This document shows positions 35,794-46,930 of a DNA stretch of 64,000 bases, piece by piece. The notes beneath the pieces were generated by a model that saw only the letters and a list, made by a program, of their open reading frames with translations, had not been told where the DNA came from and made no database searches. The stretch is from Capsicum annuum. Taxonomy: Eukaryota > Streptophyta > Magnoliopsida > Solanales > Solanaceae. The stretch is from the NCBI RefSeq assembly GCF_002878395.1, contig NW_025859988.1, positions 356,987 through 420,986 of the forward strand, in the 5' to 3' direction. Made by a program: the position numbers and the translations under genes. Within the stretch, counting starts at the first letter, position 1. Every line of letters begins with the position of its first letter.

Positions 35794-38411
35794 TGTAAGA
35801 CCTTACAAAGTTCCCTCATAGTCTGAGCCTTAGAGTGTGTCAAGTGAAGTATAATTCCGACCCTAAAAGATTGAGAAGTGACTTCATAATTGATTGGTGT
35901 TTAAAACATATAGAATTTTGTTAGTTTGAATTTTTTGTATGTAGACAATTGAATTAACTTTCCAACAAAACCAATTTTGTACAAATCCGGTATGGGGTAA
36001 GAAGTTATGGCCGTTTTACTGAGAGTTGTCAGAACTGCCCAGGTGTGATGGATGATCCGATGGACTGTTGAGTCAGCGATGGACCATCTCACCCCATAAC
36101 AAGAAAGTTAGTAACTCCATATTTTGCCCAAGTGCTATCGACAAAATAATGGATTGTCAAGGATGTGACGGACCATCGTTTGAACCGTCGTGCTTAGGCA
36201 TTGTGGCCTCATCCTGGCCAAGATGCGACGGATGACCCGATGGACAGTCGGGCATGTGACAGACCATCAAATAAAGGTAGTGTGTTGATTTTCTAGCCAA
36301 TTTTTGATGGACGATCTGACGGACTATCAGACTTGTGATAGACCATTGCTTTGATCATTGAACCCCTTGTTAGTGTTTTAAACTCATTTTAACAAGGGGC
36401 TTTATGGTCGTTCCACTCTTTTATCAACCATATTTATTCCAAGAGATGAAAATGGCTTTATTAATCATCCAAAACACAAGAGAGCAAGGGTTTCTCCGTC
36501 AAGAACAAATCTAAAACCCTTACCATGTATTCAAAGTTTGCAACAACTCATTCTCAAGAGTAAGAAGAACAGTTTAGAGCAAGCTTGTTCATCCAATTTA
36601 ATAATCAAAGGTATGTGGGGTTTTGAACAAGTGTTATCCTTTCATCCTTGAGCCCAAAGGCTTATTTAAACGATGATTTTCTGCAATCTATGAGATTTTA
36701 ATTGAATTTGAATTAGGATTTGTAACCAATTATTATTGATTGCAATATTTTGATGTTTCCCATGAATTGAGAGTCTAATGGCATGATTTTCACATGTTTT
36801 CTTGAGAAATTACAGCTGGGTCTCTACCACATAATTTAAATCCTTGAGAAATTAATAGTTGAAATGTTTTAGATATTGAAGTATATGAGAATGTTGAGAT
36901 TTTAAGGCAAGTTCCTGAAATTTCTAGATTTCTACATGAGTTATGAATCTATATTCTATTTATTATACTTTTGATGAGTTTTAACTTGAGATTTAACTAT
37001 GGGCTACTGAGCCCTACTTGATATTTGCAATTTTATGAACTCTTATGCTATAAGCATCCATGATTTGAGTATTCTGAGATTATTGAGAAATGTTTTGACC
37101 TAATGGTCATGGAGTTTTGAAATTCACTTCACTACATGAGATTACTGATTTGATTATTGTGTTCTTGATGAACCATGAGGTTATTTTTAAGTGAATTTCC
37201 ATGAGATGAGTGAGATAATCAAAAATAAGTATTATTTAGCACCAAGTTAGGTAAGTTACTATAGTTTCTTACCCCAGAACTACGTGCCACTGTAGGTTTA
37301 TGATTTTGGGCCTAAGGATGAGATATTAGGCTCGAGGCTGAGATATGTGATCACTAAATTGAGGTTACACTCCCTGGAAAGAGTATGACACTCCTTTTCA
37401 ATGTGGGGTCTCTTTCTTAGGAGGACAAAACATTGGAATCCAAGTAGCTCGCATGGTTTATGTCGGTTAAGAGTACCTCCCTTGATACAGGTTATTTTCC
37501 TAATAGTAAAGTTGCAGATTTGCTCCCTAAGACTATAATATTTTCCCTTGATATAAGTATTTTTCTCTAAATATTGAAACGAGACATTTTCCTAAAGTGA
37601 ATGAAATCCCTTCAAGTATGTTTCAAAGTTATATGATTCCAAATTCCAAGTACATGAGTTCAAAAGAGTTATGAGTTCTTGAGCATCAAAGAAGTTTTAC
37701 TCTCCATGAGACATATGAATGAGTTGAAAGGATTGTTTAAAGTTTCTTTTAGCCTATGGGTAATGAGAACAAGAGAAGATTACCGATTTCAAAGTTAAAC
37801 TATGATGACTCATGAGATTTATGTTACATGCTCCATTCTACATGGTTCATGAGCTTTACATTTTATACTTATTTGAGCCATGTGATTCCTTACTTATTGC
37901 ATGTATTATTTGATTATAAAGTATTGATGTGGTTTTACATAAATGCATGCACCACCATATACTTAGTACATTCCCAAGTACTGATCCACAATACATCCAT
38001 GTGCTACATAGTTTTATAATGTAGGTTCAGGTGCTCAGTCCCAGCCTTATCAGTAACTTCTGAGTACCTCTATTTATATTTCTATAGTGGTGAGTCCTCA
38101 TTGTTCGAGGACCAATATTCAGACATTTCCTTATTTAAGAGACTATGTTATTACTTTAAGTTCATTTTGAGTAAGTTGGTGACCTGTTCCAACAGTTCTC
38201 TAGTTTATTAATTAGTAGAGGCTTTGTCAAACTAGTTATCAGATTGTGATTGCATTGAGAAATCCAGTATTATGGTTGTTTGGATTAAATATTTTCTCCG
38301 TATCTCCCTTTATATGATATGCCTATGCTAGTGGTTGAATTATTTCATCTTAAAATGAGTGTTATTAGTAGAAACAGGCTCAAAGGGTTAACTTGAGACT
38401 ACTTTTTGCCT
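35794..38411 (+). repeat. D-family LTR inserted in F, right end missing
   Basis: Starts TGTAAGACCTT, the reverse complement of the end of D's LTR, and follows it to AGGCTCAAAGGGTTAAC at 38380-38396. About the last 60 bases of the LTR are absent. Whether it was a solo LTR or one end of a full element cannot be told because the right side is deleted. The five bases before it (aggtc) belong to F's integrase. A 63-codon frame at 37828 has no recognisable domain. Confidence 0.8.
36048..36365 (+). promoter_or_regulatory. GACGG/CCGTC dyad cluster in D-family LTR
   Basis: Best preserved copy: GTGACGGACCATCG, GCGACGGATGACCCGATGG, CTGACGGACTATC and more lie within 320 bases. The position, about 255-570 bases from the LTR start, equals that in D. 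Confidence 0.45.
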
Positions 38412-38509
38412 TAAGATCTTTGATTTTGTTGTAGAATCTATGATACTAGTGAAATAACAAGGATGGAAGCAAAAGAGTTGAAATTTAAAGAAGAAAGAAG
38501 AGAAGTGTA

Positions 38510-38850
38510 GCTGATGACATTCCTGATAAGTCATCATCCCTGTGATAAGTTATTAGCTTCATCGTCAACCTTAGACAGAGAATGGACCTCAGCTGAAAGT
38601 TGTGATGACATTTTTTGATAAGCCATCAAGAAGTTGATAGGTCATCTAAATTGTCATTAGTTTAAGGTAGAACATGGGAGCTGAGGTAGATAAGTGACGA
38701 AATTCTTGATAAGTCATCAAAGATCTGATAGGCCATCATAGTTCAATGTCAGCCTTAGGTAGCAAATGTCAAAATCAAAGAGGAGCTGATGACATTTGTG
38801 ATAAGTTGTCAACCTCTTGATAAGGCGTCACAATTGGCGTCACCTGTCTG
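38510..38850 (+). promoter_or_regulatory. TGATGACA/TGATAAGTCATCA dyad cluster in G 5' LTR
   Basis: About ten units of the type GATGACATT, GATAAGTCATCA and GATAGGTCATC alternate in direction. The 3' LTR copy is at 47119-47455. Both copies end about 50-60 bases upstream of the TATTTAAA box. Confidence 0.45.
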
Positions 38851-38896
38851 AGAAATTGCTACACTCTATAATTTTATTTTGATAAGTAGGGTGAAC

Positions 38897-38904
38897 TATT
38901 TAAA
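38897..38904 (+). promoter_or_regulatory. TATA-like box in G 5' LTR
   Basis: TATTTAAA within GAACTATTTAAAGCATT. The identical context is found in the 3' LTR at 47516. Confidence 0.45.
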
Positions 38905-39829
38905 GCATTGTTTACATTTTCTAAGGAGTTGCGAACATCTTTTGGAGACAAGTATTTTGTTAATTTTCCCTCTAGTTTTTTGGCTTGGAAAGCAATTAAC
39001 TTTGAAGAAATTTCCATCCATACTTTGGGGATTCCTATTGTGATCTAATCTTAGAATCACTAGTTATTATTTATCTTGTGCTAAGTTTATCTTTCAAATT
39101 ATGAATTAATCTAGTTGTTTCGATCATTACATCATGAGTTGCTAAAACCCTCTAACCCAAATTATGGGATCTATGGGTAATGTTTTGGTAAGATGCTAAG
39201 TGTTTAAGATTCAAAAGGTAATAGGACTCCCTGATAATTACAAGATTTTAATCATTGTCTATTAGTTACAAACAATAGATAGCAGCTGCTTTGATTTTCT
39301 TGAGATAAAGAAATCAAATGCAGTAGGAAGTGAATTATTGCAAGGGACATGGATGCTCTAAAAACTTTCATTTAATAATTGATGTTGTAACAAGGTTGAT
39401 TAACCTGAGGTAAAGTCTGGTCAGTGAATATAAATTTCCTAAGTCCAAGAGGATTAGGTAATTAAATGCTTAAGTAGGTCGACAAACATTTAGGCATAAC
39501 TTCAATAAAGATAATCTGTTGTCCTATTTATTGTGAGAATCTTCAATGTCTATTAGCATTTGTCAAGTACCAAAACCCATAGTTAAAATAATTCTAGTTT
39601 TCCATAAACTCTTGATTACAAACTCTAAAGATAGAGTGACCATCAATTATTTGTTAAACTCAAAACCCCCAATTTCAGGAAATATTCAACTATCAGTTAA
39701 TTAACTCCCAAACGACTTAAGTTCACACCATATTCCCTTAGGAATTCGACCCCAACCAAGTTGGATTATATATTAGCAATGGTCGCTTACATTCCAATTA
39801 TAGAGTTGTAGTTTGAGCATTGTCAAAAA

Positions 39830-39847
39830 TGTCATCTTTGTCGGGGA
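39830..39847 (+). other. Primer-binding site of element G (tRNA-Asp type, eroded)
   Basis: TGTCATCTTTGTCGGGGA agrees at 13 of 18 positions with the tRNA-Asp site. It starts four bases after the LTR end. Confidence 0.65.
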
Positions 39848-40020
39848 ATACAATTGTAAATTAACGTTTGTGTGCGCTAATTGACTGTTAGTCAAGTTTT
39901 CTAGTTTTACATTTATTTGTTGTTTTTGTTTATTGCAGGATCTTGTAGTGTATGCCATGAACCAGAATTTTTGGAGAACCATTAGTACCACTTAATCCGA
40001 AACCGCAAAGAATTGAAAGA

Positions 40021-41735
40021 ATGGAAGACTAGCAAAAGGCTGATAGATTAGCAGTCTTAGCTAGAGCTCAGCTGAATGTGCAAAATGTCAGGAAACAAGC
40101 ATGATATCCAAATCCTGAGGATGATGATTTGGGAGATTAGGAGTTGCTAAATCCTGGTAACCCAAGGCGTGCAGAGCAAGTAGCTGCCCCAGTACAATGA
40201 AATGCTAACAAGAACTATCCATTTCAAGAAAGGTAAGATTACCAGCTGGTGCAGTATGACATTAATGATGATGATGATGTAATTGATGGATCAGGTACAA
40301 CGGGTGCACTTATTCCTCCACTGTTGGCCTTTGGGAAAAAATTCAACATTACGAAGACTATGATTCAACTCCTCAATCTGAAGGGGTTGTTTGGTGGCCT
40401 TCCTGGGGATGACCCAAACTTGCATTTGGTGAACTTTATCACCATCTGTAAATCTTTTTATAACCCACGAGTGGGTCATAAGTCTATTCAATTAAGGTTG
40501 TTTCCATTGTCTCTTTCTGGTGAGGCAACATTGTATCTTAATGAGCTAACACCCTATTCTCTAACCAACTGGAGGAACTTGAAAGGAGATTTCTTAGAAA
40601 GGTTCCTTCAGCCTTCCAAGAGGGTACAGTTGAGGGATAATATTAGTAACTTTACGCAGCTCTTGATTAAAGCCTTGCATAAAACCTGTGAGAGATTCAA
40701 GAAGAAGCTCACACAGTGTCCTAACCATAATATGACGGATATACACTTAATGGAGACTTTGTACAGGGATATTAAATCTATTACAAAACCAATTATAGAT
40801 AATGCTTCTGGTGGTTTGTGTGTTGATATTACATACCCAGAGGCTTTAGAGATGCTAGAGAGAATGACCAAATAGAGTCAGAAATGTCATACCAGAGACT
40901 CTGTGGTAGCCATCCCAAGTGTTTCTATGGGCATGACTGTGGAACAATACAGAAGAGATGAGGAGCGTGACCAAGACATGGCTTACCTAAAAAATAGATA
41001 GATCTGCTAACCAAGCGCTAGCTAACAAAAAAGACTGAGAAGGTGAAAGCTGTGGGATCTCAAGATAGAGTTGATATGGATGTAGAAGAAGAGGCAAACT
41101 ATGTTAATAATCATGGGGGGTTTTTGAGGAAATGGCTAATGGAATCAAGGTTAGAATTATTATGATATGCCTGGTTATAAAGAGAGGGAGCAGGGAAATT
41201 AGAGGAACAATAATGATAGAAGCAGGCTCTATGTCCCTCCTGGAAATCATGAGGGCTGCTACAACAAGTTCTGAAAAGATATCCATGGAGGACATGATGG
41301 CTAAGTTATGGAAGGGAGTGGAGGCTACCGACTGAGGTGTGACTACTATGAAGATCGATTTGTCATCTATTAGTCAGTTAGTAAACTCACATACTACTGT
41401 AATCAAACAGTTAGAGCAGCAGATGAGCCAACTCTCTGAAGCATTTAACTAAAGGATGTGTGGAACATTACCAAGCGATACGGTCCAGAATTTACTGAAT
41501 GATGGCTTATGTATGGAGATTACCACTAGGAGTGGTAAGATGTTACCTGGCCCTTCTGTTGGCAAAAGTTTGGTTGAAGATGTGACTAAGGTAGAGGATG
41601 AACCCAAAGAAGAATGTCAAGTGGAGTATGCAAATCTGGATGGTTTTGATGGTCCTCTAGAAAAAGAGAAAGAGAAGGAGAAGGAAGTAGTGTTGAAAAC
41701 CCTCACAATACCACCACCTCTCTTTTCTCAATGAT
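40021..41735 (+). pseudogene. gag: gag of element G (broken)
   Basis: A likely start is the ATG at 40021 (MED, then a stop, then QKADRLAVLARAQL). The longest open frame of the window, 40249-40875 (208 codons), covers the capsid core: FGGLPGDDPNLHLVNF, LFPLSLSGEATLYLNEL, SLTNWRNLKGDFLERF and FKKKLTQCPNHNMTDI. C-terminal pieces are at 41132-41335 and 41456-41734, with TTRSGKMLPGPS marking the junction to protease. No clear zinc knuckle could be read. Confidence 0.8.
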
Positions 41736-42497
41736 TAAATAAAAAAGCTGATGATGCAAAATTTAGCAAGTTCATGGAAATGATCAAATAATTGATGGGA
41801 ATGTTCCATTAGTTGAGGCACTCGAGAAAATACCAGGATATGCAAAGTTCTTGAAGGACCTTGTGACTAATAAAAGAACGGTGAGATACTATCTGGAGGA
41901 TAATATTCTCTATTGTAGCGCTATCTCTACACAGACTTTGGTGTAGAAGAAGCCAGATCCAGGACCATTTACTAATTGCTATACGATTAGGTGTATGGAA
42001 TTTGGAAAGTCATTATATGATCTGGGAGAAAGAATTAATTTGATGGCACTAGTTGTATATAGAAATCTGGGCCTGGAAAATCCCACGCCCACCAACATGT
42101 GAATTTTGATGGCAGGCAAGTTGGTAAAGCGACCTGTTGGTATTTTGTATGATGTGTTGGTGAAGGTAGATAGCTTCATATTCCGTGCATATTTTATAAT
42201 TCTTGATTGGGAGGTGGACTTTGAGGTGTCCATAATCTTGGGTTGACCTTTCCTCATAACCGAAAGTGTGTTGATTGATTTGAGAGTGAATGGGATCTTA
42301 TTTTGGATGAATGATGAGGTGGTACAATTTGACGTGTTCAAGTCAATGAAGCAGTATGAAGAAATGAGTGTGTTTTCAGTGGTTGATGTGTATAATGAGG
42401 ACGAACAAGAGATGTCAATAGAGGAGCAAGTTGTTGTTGAGCCTTTAGCCGCAGTTCTGCTAAATTTTGATCCTGAAGTCAATGAGGAATATGAATA
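41736..42497 (+). pseudogene. Protease of element G (broken)
   Basis: Reading with frame changes: VPLVEALEKIPGYAKFLKDL (41805-41865), the active-site segment SLYDLGERINLMAL (42010-42051; Athila-like elements usually have DLGAS), [15 protein letters not shown], then the open frame 42268-42498 (VLIDLRVNGILFWMNDEVV) with an acidic tail. Catalytic Asp is kept. An opposite-strand frame at 41979-42482 is a shadow of this region. Confidence 0.75.
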
Positions 42498-43705
42498 GAC
42501 TATTTGTATTCCTTATTATCATACCCTTATGATCCTAATAAGCTAGACCTTGATCTTGTGAATCGACCGACACCATCGGCTTGAAGAGCCACCAGTGTTG
42601 GAATTGAAATAACTGCCTAGGCATTTAAGGTACATGTTTTTAGGCCATGGAAACATGCTACCTATGATTATTGCAGCTGATTTGGGTGAGCAACAGGTAG
42701 AATCACTTATTTCAATACTTTAGAGGTACAAGAGAGCAATCGGATGGACTATCACAGATAGTATTGGCATTCCCCCTAGCATCTGCACACATAAAATACA
42801 ACTTGAGGTAGATTGTATTCTGACCATCGATCACCAGTGTTGTCTTAACCCATAAATTCAAGAGTTGGTTTAGAATAAAATTGTTAAGTGGTTGGATGCA
42901 GGAGTGGTTTACCCTATTTCAGACTGTAAATGGGTGAGCCCAGTTTAATGCATGCCTAAAAAGGGGGCATGACTGTGGTTGCAAATGACATTAATGAGAT
43001 GATTCCACTTGGTCCTATGACTGGGTGGAGAGTTTGCATGGACTACCGCAAAATAAATTCATTGAATTTGAAAGACCACTTCCCGATGCCCTTTCTGGAC
43101 CAAATGCTTGATCGATTATCCAGAAGGGGATGGTACTACTTCTAAGATGGCTATTATTGATATAATTAGACCTGTATTGATCTTGAATATTAGGAGAAAA
43201 TGACATTCACATACCCATAGAGCACCTTTCCATTTAAGAAGATGTCGTTTGGGCTGTGCAATGCAACCGCTACTTTTCAATGGTGCATGATGTCTATCTT
43301 CACGGATATGGTGGAGAACACCATAGAGATATTTATGGATATTTTCTCTATTGTTAGAGACTCATTTGAGTTATGTTTTGAAAACCTAAGTATGGCCTTA
43401 CAATGATGTGTTGAATATAATTTGGTACTTAATTAGAAGAAATGCCACTTTATGGTAAAGAAGGAAATCATTCTCCAGCACAAAATTTTACAAAAAGGAA
43501 TAGAAGTTGATAGAGCAAAGGTTGAAGTTATTGAGAAACTACCACCTCCTATTTCAATGAAGGAAGCGCATAGTTTTCTTAGGCATGCTGATTTTTATCG
43601 GAGGTTTATAAGAGATTTCTCGAAAGTTGCAAATCCACTTTGCAAACTTTTTAAGAAAGTAGTGAAGTTTTCCTTTAATGATAAGTGCTTAAAGAAATTT
43701 GAATG
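42498..43705 (+). pseudogene. Reverse transcriptase of element G (catalytic Asp lost)
   Basis: After a linker (42500-42880), KWLDAGVVYPISDCKWVSPV (42892-42950), GWRVCMDYRKINSLNLKDHF (43024-43083) and PFKKMSFGLCNATATFQWCM are clear. The active site reads FMDIFSIV at 43331-43354: relatives have FMDD, so the second catalytic Asp is Ile. The thumb and connection are open at 43452-43706 (KKEIILQHKILQKGIEVDRA, HADFYRRFIRDFSKVANPL). Confidence 0.85.
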
Positions 43706-44130
43706 ACTTAAAAAGAAGCAAGTTCAAGCCCCTATCATTGTTGCACCTGGACTGGTCAAAACCATTTGAGATCATGTGTGATGCAAGTGGTGTTTCCTTT
43801 GAAGCTATATTGGAATAAAATAGAGACAAACTATTTAATCCAATATATTAAGTTAGCAACGCACTGAATGGAGTACAAAATAACTACACCATCACTGAGA
43901 AGGAACTTTTGGTTATAGTATATGCTTTTGAGAAATTCAAGGATTATCTGCTTGGGACCAAGGTGGTGGTTCACACTGACAATGCAGCTTTGAGGTATTT
44001 AATGGCTAAAAAGGATGTAAAACCAAGGCTGATTAGATGGGTTTTGCTGCTACAAGAATTTGACTTGGAATTCAAAGATAGGATAGGGTGTGAAAACCAA
44101 GTTTCATATCATCTATCTAGAATGGAAGGT
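43706..44130 (+). pseudogene. RNase H of element G
   Basis: The first strand with the catalytic Asp reads FEIMCDASGVSF after a frame correction near 43765. [20 protein letters not shown] (43885-43943) carries the catalytic Glu, and [18 protein letters not shown] (43963-44016) carries the second Asp. [19 protein letters not shown] closes the domain. Confidence 0.8.
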
Positions 44131-45460
44131 GAGCAGGCAATTAGTAATGAAATAGAGATAAATGATGTATTTCCTGATGAGGAGATCTTGGCTGTTCCTA
44201 TGGAGAAATTGCCTTGGTACAATGATAAATTATGTTGTGAGTAATGTCAAACCATAAAATCTTTCTTTCTATCAAAAAAAGAGATTCCTGCATGATGTGA
44301 CATATTACTTCTAGGATGAGCCGTATCTTTTTTGGCAATGTGCTGATAATATTATAAGGAGATGCATTCAAGAAGTGGATTTATTATGCATATTGGAAGC
44401 ATGTCATGCTTCCCCAACTGGAGGTCACCATGCAGGTGAGCGAACGACCAGGAAGGTGTTGCAGAGTGGTTACTATTTGCTAAGATTATTTAAGGATGCC
44501 CACGAGTTTGTGATAAAATATGACCAATTTTAGAGGCAAGGGTCAATATCCAAAAGACATGGGAAGCCTTTGACTAAGGTACTTGAAGTGGAATTGTTTG
44601 ATGCCTGAGGCATCGACTTCATTGGCCATTTTGTAAGCTCGAATGGGATGAAGTATATTTTAGTTTCTATTGACTATGTCTCGAAATGGGTCAAAGCTGT
44701 TGCCTTTTCTGATAATGAAGGAAAGAGAGTTGTTGCTTTTCTTAAGAAGAACATCTTCTCTCACTTTGTAGTACCATGCACTATTAGAAGCGATGAAAGA
44801 TCTTATTTTTGAAACAAATTATTTCGAGCAGCTTAAGAAAAATATGGGGTGAAACAGCATAGAGTAGCCACTCCATATCACCTACAGACTAGTGGGCAAT
44901 TGGAGGTGTCAAATTGAGAAATTAAAGTGATCCTATCCAAAATGGTGAATGTTAGTCAAAAAAACTAGTCTAGAGAGCTCGATGATACCTTATGGGCATA
45001 CCGAACTGCTTTCAAGACACCCATTGGTAGGTCACTATTTCAGTTAGTCTATGGAAAAGCATGCCACCTAACAATAGAGCTAGAGCACAAGGCCTTACGG
45101 GCACTCAAAAGTTTGAATTTGAGTTGGAAAGAGATAACAGAGTTGAGACTGGGATAACTGAATGAGATGGATGTATTCCATCTTAGGGCATATGGATGAG
45201 CATACCTATATAAAAAAAAGATGAAAAAGTGTATGGATTGGAGGATAGAGAAACAAGACTTTCGAAAGGTTAACTTGGTGCTTCTGTTCAATTAAAGACT
45301 CAAATTGTTCTCAGGTAAACTTAAATCTAAGTGATCGGGCCCATTTAGAGTTACTCAAGTCTACTTATCTAGAGTAGTAAAACTTGAAAGTATAGATGGC
45401 AGTACCTTCAAGGTTAATAAGAAATGAGTCAAAGTTTATATTATTCCAACAAAAATAATA
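44131..45460 (+). pseudogene. Integrase of element G (broken)
   Basis: The zinc-binding N-terminal part includes LEACHASPTGGHHAGE-like sequence (44395-44440). In the core, GIDFIGHFVSSNGMKYIL (44610-44665) carries the first catalytic Asp, IRSDERSYF (44785-44810) the second, and SGQLEVSN (44890-44915) leads to the catalytic Glu region. [26 protein letters not shown] and VNLVLLFN follow. A stop directly precedes the first catalytic segment and several others interrupt. The minus frame at 45049-45291 is a shadow. Confidence 0.8.
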
Positions 45461-45543
45461 AAAAGTAGTTCTACTCTCTGTTTCGATGAAGTTTAAAGTA
45501 ATTGAGATACCTGAGTTGTGTCGCGATGTTAAATAAGAAGCTA

Positions 45544-45561
45544 TATGTAAGGCGGCCTATG
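45544..45561 (+). other. Degraded counterpart of the Athila hairpin in G
   Basis: After a GTGTCGCGATGTTAAATAAG lead comes TATGTA-AGGCGG-CCTATG. Four of six stem positions can pair, two of them as G-U. The location just behind the coding region matches that in C and E. Confidence 0.4.
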
Positions 45562-46916
45562 ATCCTCATAATTGATCTACTCCAGTTATACCCTAACCCT
45601 TAGTTCAAATTTTCTTTGATTTTAAGTTGAGGGTGTAGGGTAAATTGTTGTAGTAAAAATTTGCAGTCGACTAGGAAAAATACTAGTACTTGAGCAATTC
45701 AATTGTTTTTGTAATTTTTGAGAACCTCACCAATGGACTGAGTAGTTACTCATATGAATTGCATCTAAGTGTTACCACTGTGCATCTTTGTATGGCATTT
45801 GTTCCAGTGATAAAATAATCAGTCCTAAATAGCTGCATAAAATAAAGGAGTAGTAGCTTATGATATACTTATATGCCATGTGTGTGTGAGATCTTACTCA
45901 GTTCCCATTGTATGTTGAATCCAGAACTTTCCCAGTTAGTCTTACCTTGGTTAAAAGACAGGGGTAGGAAAGGATCATAGGCCATTTTGATATTAGTCCA
46001 CTATTAGCCTAAATGACCTTCCCTGTATGTAGAATATCCCTTGATCCCTACTTTAATCCTGATTAGCCAATTTTTTTATGACACTAGTCGCCTTCCAGTT
46101 TATATCATAATGAACCTATTTTGTCCCTGGTCCTCCTTGGAAACGGTGCACCTTGACTTAGGCAAATGACCTAAGTTGAGGGTGGCTATCATAGGGGTGC
46201 ATGATGTAAAATGATTAGGAAGAAAGACAGAGTAAAAGAATAGAATAAAAAGTTGGGTGTGGTAGAAAAGAGCAAGAAAAAAAAAACTGTGGAAAAGAAA
46301 AAGTGATTGTAGAAAAGACCGCACCCATCCTGAATAAGTATAATCAAGAAAAGAGAAGAATAGAAAAAGGTTAATGAGTGAAACCCCAAAAAAGATAGTG
46401 TAGTGTCAAGGAGGCTTAGTCACTTTAAATATCACTGAGTCTCATACCAGCCCCTAGCCTACATTACAAGCCAAAGAGAAGATCTATAGTGATCCTAGCT
46501 GACTTGTCTAATGATCAGGGTAATGAAAATAAGGGCAAGCCTATAGTATTCGACATACATTGATTGGAACTTCATTCTAAGAGTGAGTGTCTTATGATTG
46601 TCCCCATGGTTATATATGTGATGTCTAATATAGGAAAAGGGGGATTTCATGGTAGTGAGGGCACACTAGTTACATCACTAATTATGCTTATTTGGATAGT
46701 GTAAAGTTGATGCATGCATAGCTGTGTTGCTGAGTTAGTATCATATCTTAATTCCTGTGTGTTGCATTGGTGTTCTTCAATAATATACATAGTTTTTCTT
46801 GAATTGATTGACCTTGGAGATGGTGAAGATGTTTGAGATGGATTATAGATGATTGACTGTCAAATGTACTTTGTCTTCTCTTAGTTGTGTTTGAGTTGCT
46901 TGAGGACAAGCAATTC
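45562..46916 (+). other. 3' untranslated region of element G
   Basis: No domain seen. A stretch TAAGTTGAGGGTGTAGGG (45622-45640) and CTAAGTTGAGGGTGGC (46171-46186) look like former or duplicate purine tracts. Bases 46209-46370 are purine-rich, which creates long frames on the opposite strand (46100-46389) without meaning. Confidence 0.5.
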
Positions 46917-46930
46917 TTTTAAGTTGATGG
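46917..46930 (+). other. Polypurine tract of element G
   Basis: TTTTAAGTTGATGG directly precedes the LTR start TGTTGATG and follows GAGGACAAGCAA, a phrase also found before the tract of element C (54068). The tract is eroded. Confidence 0.5.

Larger units (their letters stand above)
38412..39825 (+). repeat. 5' LTR of element G, left end missing
   Basis: Aligns from about 38420 with 47025-48427 of the 3' LTR; the pair shares GATTTTGT.GTAGAA, TGACCTGAGG-like and GTCGACCCCAACC segments, and ends GTTTGAGCATTGTCA. A dyad block at 38510-38850 precedes a TATA-like box. The differences between the two LTRs are frequent, so the insertion is not recent. Confidence 0.85.

Noticed and set aside
39773..39991. 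72-codon minus-strand frame
   Set aside because: Spans the LTR end and primer-binding site of G in antisense; no motif.
41979..42482. 167-codon minus-strand frame, Ser/Thr-rich
   Set aside because: Antisense shadow of the protease of element G, whose plus-strand motifs are clear.
45049..45291. 80-codon minus-strand frame
   Set aside because: Antisense to the integrase of element G.
46100..46389. Two Phe/Leu-rich minus-strand frames resembling a membrane protein
   Set aside because: They are the complement of a purine-rich untranslated stretch; hydrophobicity follows from base composition.
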